Assembly: GCA_934196725.1 (NCBI GenBank)
Contig: CAKPWR010000010.1
Span: forward strand, 1-51,910
Length of the DNA stretch: 51,910 nucleotides
Direction of reading: 5' to 3'
From: an uncultured Prevotella sp.
GTDB lineage: Bacteria > Bacteroidota > Bacteroidia > Bacteroidales > Bacteroidaceae
Part shown: piece by piece, positions 6,801 through 14,077 of the stretch
How the letters are laid out: each line of letters begins with the position of its first letter
How positions within the stretch are numbered: position 1 is the stretch's first letter
Notes under the pieces: model-generated
Databases searched by the model: none
The model's input: the letters and a program-made list of their open reading frames with translations, nothing else
Told to the model about the DNA's origin: nothing
Program-made: the position numbers and the translations under genes

Positions 6801-6836
6801 GGAAAATAAAACTGTAACTGTCACTGTCACGCTTTC
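6801..6836 (-). repeat. 36-base inverted repeat, right arm
   Basis: Exact reverse complement of 6645-6680 with 120 bases between the arms. The spacer is AT-rich in its centre, with alternating TA at about 6737-6760. Confidence 0.95.
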
Positions 6837-6961
6837 ATGCCAACTCTATGCTTCTCCACCCCTAGCTCTATGCTTTCTACCCCACGGAATTATGAGTTAG
6901 GTTTATTAACATTTGTTTTTTTTGAGTTTTGCTAAAAACGCCCCCAAAACGATACATCAAA

Positions 6962-6993
6962 TTTGGAGGTATCGGAAAAAAGTTGTATCTTTG
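6962..6993 (+). promoter_or_regulatory. Promoter of the HU-HIG gene
   Basis: TTTG at 6962-6965 and TATCTTTG at 6986-6993 with a 20-base gap: a full match to the Bacteroidota consensus. It predicts a leader of about 140 bases before the ATG. Confidence 0.85.
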
Positions 6994-7000
6994 CACCGTA

Positions 7001-7140
7001 GTTAAGAGATAGCTGCTCCGCTGTTGAAAGACAGGGCGAATGCAGGTATGAGACTACTGCATGGACGTTCTGAAGGATAGGCGCCAGCCCGATGAACGTA
7101 CCGGAAAATGAAACATTAACCCTTTAAAAATTAATTGATT
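7001..7140 (+). promoter_or_regulatory. Long structured 5' leader of the HU-HIG gene
   Basis: Possible stems are TGCAG (7041-7045) with CTGCA (7057-7061), and ACGTTC (7065-7070) with GAACGT (7094-7099), the latter extended by GG/CC across a one-base bulge. GGGC at 7034-7037 could also pair with GCCC at 7087-7090. No known riboswitch class is recognised. It may be autoregulatory or a binding site for the encoded HU-like protein (inference). Confidence 0.45.
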
Positions 7141-7716
7141 ATGGGACTTGGAACTAGTAAGTATCGTAAAGTAATGCGTACCCCACAAAGTGGGGAGAAC
7201 GCTGGTAAGAAACTCTGGTATGCTACAGCAGTGAACGACCGAGAGATGAGCTTCGAGGACTTCGTAACTCACATCTCTGAACACAATTCGCCTTACAGCC
7301 GAGGCACCATCCACGGAGTGCTGATGGATACGCTCGACTGCCTGAAGGAGCTGATTCTCGACGGCAAGAGCGTGAGACTCTCCGACCTCGGTCTGTTCTC
7401 CATCGGTATGACCTCTCGCGGTGAGGAAACCAGAGAGAAGGTGACGGCTGCAAGCGTACAGGGGGTTCACCTGATTGTGAGAAATACCAAGAACTGGAGC
7501 AATGCCGAGCTCAAGAAGCTCACCAAGATCGTGGCATACGATGAGTATGTAGCCAGCGAAGATGGCGGAACAGCAGGCAATCCTGGCGGAGGCTCAGGCT
7601 CCGGTGATACCACTCAGGGTGGCGGCGGCACTCAAGAGGGCGGCGGAACCCAGGAAGGCGGTGGAACCCAGGAAGGCGGTGGCGGTAACACCGACAGTGG
7701 CGAAGTAGGCCTCTAG
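7141..7716 (+). CDS. HU-HIG domain DNA-binding protein with glycine-rich tail
   Basis: A 191-residue protein from the ATG at 7141; a TTG two codons earlier is less likely. Residues ~1-125 form an HU/IHF-like domain of the HU-HIG type (HU fused to a wHTH, Ig or glycine-rich motif): the first helices ending FVTHISEHNSPYSRGTIHGV, then GKSVRLSDLGLFSIGM for the beta arm base. The last ~45 residues are repeats of GGGTQE, a flexible tail. Proteins of this type bend DNA and in Bacteroidota sit beside BT4734-type primase genes and smalltalk genes, as here. It has its own strong promoter and long leader; a hairpin terminator follows five bases past the stop. Confidence 0.9.
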   Translation: MGLGTSKYRKVMRTPQSGENAGKKLWYATAVNDREMSFEDFVTHISEHNSPYSRGTIHGVLMDTLDCLKELILDGKSVRLSDLGLFSIGMTSRGEETREKVTAASVQGVHLIVRNTKNWSNAELKKLTKIVAYDEYVASEDGGTAGNPGGGSGSGDTTQGGGGTQEGGGTQEGGGTQEGGGGNTDSGEVGL

Positions 7717-7720
7717 GCAT

Positions 7721-7738
7721 AGCCCCTTCGGGGGCTTT
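7721..7738 (+). terminator. Terminator after the HU-HIG gene
   Basis: AGCCCC-TTC-GGGGGCT stem-loop followed by TTGTT. Short but stable. The smalltalk gene beyond it would rely on read-through or another promoter. Confidence 0.7.
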
Positions 7739-7759
7739 GTTCAGGAACTGAAACTGAAT

Positions 7760-7826
7760 TAATCACTAATAAATAATCACTAATAAATAATCACTAATAA
7801 ATAATCACTAATAATTAATCACTAAT
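7760..7826 (+). repeat. 14-bp tandem repeat upstream of the smalltalk gene
   Basis: TAATCACTAATAAA is repeated at 7760, 7774 and 7788, a fourth unit at 7802 changes two bases, and a partial fifth runs to the start codon region. A related TAATCACTA run occurs at about 5167-5192 before the small basic gene. Confidence 0.95.
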
Positions 7827-7829
7827 GAA

Positions 7830-7928
7830 ATGAAAATGAAGCGTGAAACTTGGAAGACAATCATTCAGATCTTGTTGTCAATCGTAACGGCAGTAGCCGC
7901 ATCGCTCGGAGTAACGAGCTGCATTTAA
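7830..7928 (+). CDS. Smalltalk family small protein, 32 residues
   Basis: This ORF is below usual gene-calling limits. It starts MKMKRETWKTIIQIL, has a single hydrophobic segment (residues ~11-27) and ends GVTSCI. This is the smalltalk pattern: a basic N terminus with W and K, one membrane-spanning or signal-like helix, and a C-terminal TSC end. Family members lie after HU-like genes in Bacteroidota loci with a BT4734-type primase and usually a wall amidase. The Cys near the end with preceding GVTS may be lipidated or may simply be membrane-associated; function is unknown. A start at the second Met (7836) would give 30 residues. Placement right after the 14-bp tandem repeat could affect its expression. 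Confidence 0.88.
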   Translation: MKMKRETWKTIIQILLSIVTAVAASLGVTSCI

Positions 7929-7947
7929 TAGCAGTAACGAGCTGCAT
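7910..7947 (+). repeat. 23-base duplication over the smalltalk stop codon
   Basis: AGTAACGAGCTGCAT occurs at 7910-7924 (coding VTSC region) and again at 7933-7947 (past the stop), so the 3' end of the gene has been tandemly duplicated with a period of 23. Confidence 0.85.
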
Positions 7948-7986
7948 GTAAATTTAGGTTCTTAATATCCTCTCCATTCTGAAAGT

Positions 7987-8026
7987 CCCTCTCCTGTATC
8001 CCCATTGTTCAGGAGAGGGCTTTTTT
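7987..8026 (+). terminator. Rho-independent terminator of the smalltalk gene
   Basis: CCCTCTCCTG (7987-7996) pairs perfectly with CAGGAGAGGG (8010-8019), followed by C and six T. It also separates the accessory locus from the convergent metA operon. Confidence 0.92.
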
Positions 8027-8047
8027 GCAGGGGCAAACGAAAAAATG

Positions 8048-8971
8048 TCATTTCCTTTTAAGGTATGCTGTGATGGCAAACCAGATATAGGCAGCCAATA
8101 ATACATAGCCGATATAATATAAAGTAAGCACACTGAAGATGATGTAATCCAAGGCACAGACACTAGCCAGTCCGCCCAGATACAATGCTCCTTCGCCCCA
8201 TGGCAACCGATGATATACCTCATCTACACAAGCCAGTCCTACTATGACAACTGACCATACGGCTGCAAGGAAGAATCCCAGAATGCGGGGTACGGCAAAG
8301 GGATTGAGCGTGGGATGGAAATAGAAATGCCGCCATGTCTCCGGTTCGAAGGTCTGAATGGTGGCATAGAACGCAGCTGAGATTGCTACAAGTATGACCA
8401 ATGCCGTAGGATACGGGGAATCTATGTCATTGTAATGCACTATATAGATGTTGCTGCAGCTCACCTTGCGTATCAGATAAGCTATGGCTATCACGACAAT
8501 GATGACCATGAAAATCAGTAAATGCACATTACTGAATGTCATGATAAACTCAGATATAGGGTCAGCAGGAACAACCCTTTGCAGCATTTTAGATTCCCTC
8601 GTCCAGCCGAAAGTATTATCTTCTGTAGCAAGCTGAACCCATACGGAATCGATGGAATCCTTTGGAACCATACGGATATCCGTTACTACCAACAGCCTGT
8701 CTTTTTTTACTGCAAACGAATCTACCTGCAATTCACTCATCAGTTCCTCAGGCTGCTGCTTGACAAGTATGAGCGAATCCTTGAATACCATAAAGTTGAA
8801 TTTATTGGTATAATGGTGCGTCGTAGAGAAGGAGATGGAATCCAGCTGTTTGTTGCTGTATTCAATGAGTGCTGCATGCTGCTGATGAGAATTATAACGA
8901 TGATAGCAGCTGCTGAGCATCATTGTGATGCCCAGTAACAGTAAGATATATAAGTGTTTCATTCTCATCAT
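8048..8971 (-). CDS. Membrane lipoprotein of unknown function with SH3-like segment
   Basis: A 307-residue protein. A lipoprotein signal peptide ends in MMLSSC with Cys22. Residues ~35-140 are a periplasmic or surface-exposed domain; VWVQLATEDNTFGWTRESKM is reminiscent of bacterial SH3-like domains (ligand-binding strand with GW). From about 147 a series of hydrophobic segments (around 149-167, 188-204, 226-250, 256-273, 278-300) predicts roughly five transmembrane helices. I do not recognise the family. It is the last gene of the metA - U32 - lipoprotein block, 35 bases after the U32 gene. The Met at residue 4 is an equally good start. Confidence 0.75.
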   Translation of the reverse strand: MMRMKHLYILLLLGITMMLSSCYHRYNSHQQHAALIEYSNKQLDSISFSTTHHYTNKFNFMVFKDSLILVKQQPEELMSELQVDSFAVKKDRLLVVTDIRMVPKDSIDSVWVQLATEDNTFGWTRESKMLQRVVPADPISEFIMTFSNVHLLIFMVIIVVIAIAYLIRKVSCSNIYIVHYNDIDSPYPTALVILVAISAAFYATIQTFEPETWRHFYFHPTLNPFAVPRILGFFLAAVWSVVIVGLACVDEVYHRLPWGEGALYLGGLASVCALDYIIFSVLTLYYIGYVLLAAYIWFAITAYLKRK

Positions 8972-9006
8972 TTTCTGTCGTTTATGAATTTATTTAGACA
9001 TGATTA

Positions 9007-10956
9007 TCAGTCTGAATATATGTTCATCTGACAAACGTTGCACGCAAATTCCAGTCTGAATCTTCTGCCATCGCCCAACTCCAGATAAAGCGGTTCTTTC
9101 CATGTCGGCTTCCTGCCTCCACGTTTTACGCAATAGCCAAGGGAGTAGCGGATGCAATGGCGACACTGCATGATGAGGGATTCATCGGTCTTCGTGCCTT
9201 GAATAGAGGTCTTGCTTAATTCGAAGGCATTCTCCGTATGAGTCATCCCATGCTGCTTGTAAAACTCATGTGCGCTCTTGTTGGCAATATTGTAGAGATA
9301 ACCATATTTGCCATATTCCCGCTGCCAGACTTGCACTTTGTCATCTCCTTCCGCATGACTAAGATGGTTGGAAACAGCCTTTGCTTCTGATGAAATGTCA
9401 GCATTTTTTTCGATGTCTTCCATCAGATTTCTGCGCAACTCTGTCAGTACGCTGCTCGGAATGAAATAGTTGTCTGCCTGGTTCTTTATCTCCACTTCCC
9501 TGCACTCATAGATGGTACCGCCCAGCTTGCTGAGCTGTCTGACGATATTATCATGCTGTGGCTTTTGGGCCGGATTGTGTTCAAAATCCACAATACCCTT
9601 GCCGAGATAGTTGGAATCATCAGAACCCCATCCTATTCCCTGTTCTCTGATATATTGCGCTTCGGCAGAGAATCCGCAGCGACCATCCTCATCATACAGG
9701 CTGAACGTAATCCGGATAGGAATCTTTCTTTCTGCCGTCTTTCCTGCGAGAACCTTTTCAAAAGCCTGGTCATTGTTACGGTACAGGCCTGTTCCCGGAC
9801 GTAAGTTTGCCGGCATTTTCAATGGGAACAAACGGTTGCCTTGGGCACGGTTCACGCGGAAACCTTCCAATTCGTGCTCATCATTGATGAAGCACAGACC
9901 ATCACCATTGGTAAAACTGGCGATACTGGCTACATTGAAACTGTTGCCGCGGATTTCCTTGACCTTGCCTACAAACTCGCCGATGGCTTTCGGAGTATCG
10001 AAACTTGCAATATCCGGCTGGCGTCCTTTCAGGAAATAGTTTGTAAAACCACGATTGAATGTCTTCTTTAAATTGGCTTCGAATTCATATCGTGGACGTC
10101 CAAAGGATGGGCGTGCATACTTCTGGGGATGTTTCCTGCAGATTTCATCAAGGCGCTGGCTATAGGCAGAAACAACGTTCTTGACATAACCTGCATCCTT
10201 CAATCTTCCTTCTATCTTGAATGAACAGGCACCCGCATCAGCCAAAGCCTCGAGATTGTCTATCTGGCACATATCCTTTAAGGAAAGGAGATGACGCTGA
10301 TGTTCTATTTCCTTGTTGTCCGCATCCAGCAAGTTGAATTTCATTCGGCAGAACTGGGCGCATTCGCCACGGTTGGCAGAGCGGCCAAAGCATTTTTCGG
10401 AAGCATAGCATACGCCGGAATAGCTTACGCATAATGCACCGTGGACAAACACCTCCAGGTCCATATCCGGAACAGCCTGATGTATGTCTGAGATTTCCTT
10501 AACGGACAGTTCTCTAGCCAGGACAGCACGGTTGAATCCCAGAGTCTGAAGCCATTTTACCTTTTCAGCACTTCGTGTATCGCATTGCGTGCTGGAGTGT
10601 AATTCCCTTGTCCAGGTGAAGTCTACTGCTGAAGGACCCTTACCCTGCAAAGCATACAATACTCCCATGTCCTGCAACAGGAGAGCATCAACGCCAGCCT
10701 CCTGCAAGTCACGGATCATATCCAACGTATCATTGAGCTCAGAATCATAAATGATGGTATTGACAGTAACATGCACCTTTGCCTGATATTGATGGGCATA
10801 GCGGCATAGCTGTCTGATATCATCCAGAGAATTGCCGGCTGCAGCACGTGCGCCAAATCTAGGGGCACCTATATAAACAGCATCTGCACCATGGTCAATG
10901 GCTGCAATTCCGCATTCAAGATTCTTGGCTGGTGCCAAAAGTTCGAGTGTTCTCAT
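9007..10956 (-). CDS. U32 family protein, RlhA-like (probable rRNA/tRNA hydroxylation factor)
   Basis: A 649-residue protein. The N-terminal ~290 residues are the U32 barrel: ELLAPAKNLECGIAAIDHGA at the start and the U32 signature around VFVHGALCVSYSGVC with clustered cysteines in the following ~30 residues (CYASEKCFGRS, GECAQFC). The rest contains a DUF3656-like region. Length and layout fit RlhA/YdcP (about 650 residues), which makes 5-hydroxycytidine in 23S rRNA, better than the shorter TrhP; Bacteroidota paralogues have not all been tested, so substrate is inferred. U32 proteins are historically called peptidases (collagenase), a name with weak support. It lies 25 bases downstream of metA. 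Confidence 0.88.
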   Translation of the reverse strand: MRTLELLAPAKNLECGIAAIDHGADAVYIGAPRFGARAAAGNSLDDIRQLCRYAHQYQAKVHVTVNTIIYDSELNDTLDMIRDLQEAGVDALLLQDMGVLYALQGKGPSAVDFTWTRELHSSTQCDTRSAEKVKWLQTLGFNRAVLARELSVKEISDIHQAVPDMDLEVFVHGALCVSYSGVCYASEKCFGRSANRGECAQFCRMKFNLLDADNKEIEHQRHLLSLKDMCQIDNLEALADAGACSFKIEGRLKDAGYVKNVVSAYSQRLDEICRKHPQKYARPSFGRPRYEFEANLKKTFNRGFTNYFLKGRQPDIASFDTPKAIGEFVGKVKEIRGNSFNVASIASFTNGDGLCFINDEHELEGFRVNRAQGNRLFPLKMPANLRPGTGLYRNNDQAFEKVLAGKTAERKIPIRITFSLYDEDGRCGFSAEAQYIREQGIGWGSDDSNYLGKGIVDFEHNPAQKPQHDNIVRQLSKLGGTIYECREVEIKNQADNYFIPSSVLTELRRNLMEDIEKNADISSEAKAVSNHLSHAEGDDKVQVWQREYGKYGYLYNIANKSAHEFYKQHGMTHTENAFELSKTSIQGTKTDESLIMQCRHCIRYSLGYCVKRGGRKPTWKEPLYLELGDGRRFRLEFACNVCQMNIYSD

Positions 10957-10981
10957 TATCTATATCTTCTTAAACTTTAGC

Positions 10982-11899
10982 TTACTTGATATCATCAATA
11001 TTGTATGGTGTCTCCTGGTAAACGTAATAGTTGATCCAATTGCTGTAAAAGAGATTGGCATGGGCACGCCATGTTACCAATGGTGCCTGCATAGGGTCAT
11101 CATTGTAATAATAATTCTTCGGCAAGTCAACATCATCACGTTTTCCCATATCGCGTTTATACTCCTTGTCAAGCGTATTTGGGGCATATTCCAGATGACC
11201 GGTAACGAAAAACTCTCTACCGCCTCGTGCCATCACGATACTGACTCCGCTTTCCTGCGATTCGGCAATAATGTCGAGTCCCGGAACCTTGATGATATCC
11301 TCACGGCGCACTTCCGTATGGCGACTATGCGGCATGTTGAAATAATCATCGAATCCGCGGAAAATCGGAAGAGTACAATCAAGCGGCTTCTGTGGAAAAA
11401 TACCAAACATCTTTTTAGCCAGCTGATATTTTGGAACTCCATAGAAATGGTACAATCCTGCCTGAGCTCCCCAGCAGATATACAATGTTGATGTAACGTG
11501 GGTGCGTGCCCAATCGAATATTTCCGTGATTTCCTTCCAATACTGCACATCTTCATACTCCATGGTCTCAATAGGAGCACCAGTTACTATCATGCCATCA
11601 AACTTCTGTTTAGACAATTCCTGGAAGTCCTTATAGAACATCATCATGTGTTCTATAGGCGTATTCTTTGGAGTATGACTCTTCAGTTTCATGAAATAAA
11701 CCTCCAACTGGAGTGGCGTATTAGAGAGCAGACGTACAAGGTCTGTTTCCGTTGTAATCTTAAGCGGCATCAAATTGAGCACACAGATCTTCAATGGACG
11801 AATTTCCTGGCTATGAGCGCGGCTTTCATCCATGACAAATATATTTTCATGCTTCAGCAATTCTATTGCAGGAAGCTTATCCGGTAGTCTTAATGGCAT
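10982..11899 (-). CDS. metA: Homoserine O-acetyltransferase (MetA family)
   Basis: A 305-residue protein of normal length for MetA. It acylates L-homoserine at the first committed step of methionine synthesis. Catalytic Cys142 (YICWGAQAG), His235 and Glu237 (TGHLEYAP) are all present at the family positions. Residue 111, which sets acyl-donor choice in this family (Gly for succinyl-CoA, Glu for acetyl-CoA), is Glu in GAPIETMEYEDV, so acetyl-CoA is predicted; databases may still label it succinyltransferase. It has its own promoter and no recognisable SAM riboswitch in its short leader of about 30 bases. The U32 and lipoprotein genes follow closely. Confidence 0.95.
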   Translation of the reverse strand: MPLRLPDKLPAIELLKHENIFVMDESRAHSQEIRPLKICVLNLMPLKITTETDLVRLLSNTPLQLEVYFMKLKSHTPKNTPIEHMMMFYKDFQELSKQKFDGMIVTGAPIETMEYEDVQYWKEITEIFDWARTHVTSTLYICWGAQAGLYHFYGVPKYQLAKKMFGIFPQKPLDCTLPIFRGFDDYFNMPHSRHTEVRREDIIKVPGLDIIAESQESGVSIVMARGGREFFVTGHLEYAPNTLDKEYKRDMGKRDDVDLPKNYYYNDDPMQAPLVTWRAHANLFYSNWINYYVYQETPYNIDDIK

Positions 11900-11931
11900 A
11901 TTCTGTTATTCCCTTTCTTTTTAATTTGGTG

Positions 11932-11963
11932 CAAAGTTACTAATTTTAGGCGATTTAAACAAA
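11932..11963 (-). promoter_or_regulatory. Promoter of the metA operon
   Basis: On the minus strand, TTTG (11960-11963), a 20-base gap and TAACTTTG (11932-11939), a full consensus match. The -33 box is the tail of the terminator of the preceding M13 gene. Confidence 0.85.
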
Positions 11964-11994
11964 AAAAGGATGCTAAATTTCTATAGCATCCTTT
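11961..11994 (-). terminator. Terminator of the M13 peptidase gene
   Basis: On the minus strand AAAGGATGCT pairs with AGCATCCTTT (11985-11994 with 11965-11974) and continues into a run of seven T. Confidence 0.9.
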
Positions 11995-12016
11995 AATTAA
12001 TTACGATTTATTCATT

Positions 12017-14050
12017 TTACCAAAGTTCCAGACGCTCATTCTTAGGAATGAACATCTTGTCGCCCTGCTTTACACCGAATGCCTCGTACCAGGCATCAAT
12101 GTGAGGAAGAGCACCATCTACACGCCATTTGCCCAGGGCATGAGGGTCGTTCTTCACACGGTTGCGGATTTCCTTCTCGGTGATGTTCTGACCCCATACA
12201 CCAGCGTAGGCAAGGAAGAAACGCTGAGCAGCTGTAAAGCCATCCTTGTTCTTCAGAGGCTTCTTGGCTGTGGCATTCTTGAATGCATTGAAAGATACCA
12301 TCAAACCACCGTGGTCGGCAAGGTTCTCACCCAATGTAAAGCGACCGTTGGCATTCAGGTCAGGCAATACCTTGATGTTGCTGAAGAAATCAGCATACAT
12401 ATCGGCACGCTTGTTGAAGCCCTCAGCATCGGCAGCTGTCCACCAATCCTTCAGATTACCGCTGGCATCATACTGGCGACCCTGATCATCGAAACCGTGA
12501 GTCATCTCATGACCGATCACTACACCGATAGCACCATAGTTGAACGCCTCGTCTGCCTTGGCATCAAAGAATGGATACTGGAGGATACCTGCAGGGAAGC
12601 AGATTTCGTTGGTGGTAGGATTATAGTATGCATTCACAGTCTGTGGAGTCATATACCACTCATCTCTGTTGACAGGCTTACCTGCCTTCTCTGCAATCTC
12701 CTTATTGTTGCGGAACTGACGGCAAGCCATCACGTTCTCATAGAAACTCTTGGATGGATCGATGGTAAGCTTGCTATAGTCGGTCCACTGGTTAGGATAA
12801 CCAATCTTGACATAGAACTTATCGAGCTTATTGTGGGCAGCAGCCTTGGTCTCTGCACTCATCCACTCCTGAGCATCGATACGCTGACCGAGACTCACCT
12901 GGAGATTCTTGACCAAAGTCTCCATCATCTTCTTGGAAGACTCTGGGAAGAACTTCTTGCAGTAGATTCTGCCGAGAGCCTCACCCATCTGAGCATCTAC
13001 CTGAGAAGTAGCACGCTTCCACAATGGATGGTCTTCCTTTCTGCCACTCATGGTCTTGCCGAAGAAATCGAAGTTTGCCTCACGGATCTCATCGGTAAGA
13101 TAAGCAGAAGAACTGCCGATGACACTCCACTCCATCAATGCCTTCAATGTCTCAGCATCCTCTGCAGCAGTAATCTTGTCGTAACCAGCCATGAATGCAG
13201 GCTGACCTACAATCATCTCCTGGAGATATTCGCTCTTGATGCCCTCGCCGTTAGCCAAAGCCTCGAGAGGAATGTTTGGATAATTCTCTTTAAACTGCTT
13301 CAGGCTCATCTTGTTGTAGTTAGCCTGTGGGTCACGGAGTTCGGTACGGCTCTTGGAGATAGTAGCGAGACTGGTCTCGTGGAGGAATACCTTCTGTGCC
13401 TTCTTGGCAGCATCGGCAGCAGAGAAGCCATAGAGCTGGAACATCTTTGCCACGTAAGTCTTGAAAGCCTCACGGATAGCTACGGTAGCAGCATCGTTGT
13501 TGAGGTAATAATCCTTGGAACCGAGAGTCAAACCACCCTGCATCACATTGTAGATGTTCATGGTAACGTTCTTCTCGTCAGCACCGAAACCGGTACCGAA
13601 ACCTACGCCCAAGCCCTGCATGGCATACTTCACCTGCAGTTTCTGGAGCTCAGCCTTGGTCTTGGCAGCAGCAATCTCGTCGAGGAGAGGCTTTACAGGA
13701 GCAATGCCCTCCTTGTTGCGGCGGTCGATATCGAGTGCCAACTTGTAGAAGTCGGAAAGCTTCTGCTCGATGGTTCCAGCCTTGTAGGTCTTCTTCTTGA
13801 GCTCATCAAGGATAGAATTGATACGCTTGTTGTTGTTCTCAGCCAACTGATCGAAACTACCATAACGGCTGTAGGCAGCAGGCAGCGGATTGTTCTTCTG
13901 CCAGCCACCGGTAGCAAACTGATAGAAATCATCAGCAGGCTTTGCTGTCTTGTCAAGATTGCTCATGACAAGTCCCGACTTGTTCTGAGCATCAGCAGCC
14001 AAAGGCATGGCTGCGAGCATCATCATCGGAAGGATAAACTTCATTTTCAT
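12017..14050 (-). CDS. M13 family zinc metallopeptidase (neprilysin/PepO-like)
   Basis: A 677-residue protein with a clear signal peptide (KFILPMMMLAAMPLAADAQ), so it is exported to the periplasm or beyond. The zinc site VIGHEMTHGFDDQG places H514 and H518, and the downstream ENLADHGG supplies the third zinc ligand Glu; the NAYYNPTTNEICFPAGIL stretch is the M13 substrate-binding region, and the C terminus carries the usual PHALGKWRVDGAL segment. M13 enzymes cut short peptides at hydrophobic P1' residues. Length is right for the family. It is the last gene of the minus-strand block that begins at queA or beyond, 27 bases after the ABC-F stop, and ends in a strong terminator. Confidence 0.95.
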   Translation of the reverse strand: MKMKFILPMMMLAAMPLAADAQNKSGLVMSNLDKTAKPADDFYQFATGGWQKNNPLPAAYSRYGSFDQLAENNNKRINSILDELKKKTYKAGTIEQKLSDFYKLALDIDRRNKEGIAPVKPLLDEIAAAKTKAELQKLQVKYAMQGLGVGFGTGFGADEKNVTMNIYNVMQGGLTLGSKDYYLNNDAATVAIREAFKTYVAKMFQLYGFSAADAAKKAQKVFLHETSLATISKSRTELRDPQANYNKMSLKQFKENYPNIPLEALANGEGIKSEYLQEMIVGQPAFMAGYDKITAAEDAETLKALMEWSVIGSSSAYLTDEIREANFDFFGKTMSGRKEDHPLWKRATSQVDAQMGEALGRIYCKKFFPESSKKMMETLVKNLQVSLGQRIDAQEWMSAETKAAAHNKLDKFYVKIGYPNQWTDYSKLTIDPSKSFYENVMACRQFRNNKEIAEKAGKPVNRDEWYMTPQTVNAYYNPTTNEICFPAGILQYPFFDAKADEAFNYGAIGVVIGHEMTHGFDDQGRQYDASGNLKDWWTAADAEGFNKRADMYADFFSNIKVLPDLNANGRFTLGENLADHGGLMVSFNAFKNATAKKPLKNKDGFTAAQRFFLAYAGVWGQNITEKEIRNRVKNDPHALGKWRVDGALPHIDAWYEAFGVKQGDKMFIPKNERLELW

Positions 14051-14077
14051 TTTTCTTGTTGTTTATTATTGTTTTAA

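Larger units (their letters stand above)
6467..7140. other. Divergent control region of the primase/HU locus, 674 bases without genes
   Basis: From left to right it holds the minus-strand operon promoter (6512-6542), a degenerate copy of the 1426-1490 repeat (6581-6635), a perfect 36-base inverted repeat (6645-6680 and 6801-6836) around an AT-rich core with a TATA run (about 6718-6770), two imperfect 23-base repeats containing CTCTATGCTT (about 6843-6886), the HU promoter (6962-6993) and a structured leader (7001-7140). The combination looks like a replication or control region for the flanking genes; that role is inference. Confidence 0.6.

Noticed and set aside
7760..7826. A possible CRISPR array or iterons
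   Set aside because: The 14-bp units are AT-rich, contiguous and without spacers; they look like slippage repeats, also seen before another gene.
11900..11931. A SAM riboswitch before metA
   Set aside because: The leader from the consensus promoter is only about 30 bases, too short for any known SAM riboswitch.
12101..14077. A 658-codon plus-strand open frame opposite the M13 peptidase gene
   Set aside because: The minus strand encodes a full M13 peptidase with signal peptide and zinc site; the opposite frame is Leu/Ile/Ser-rich without domain features and is a codon-bias by-product.
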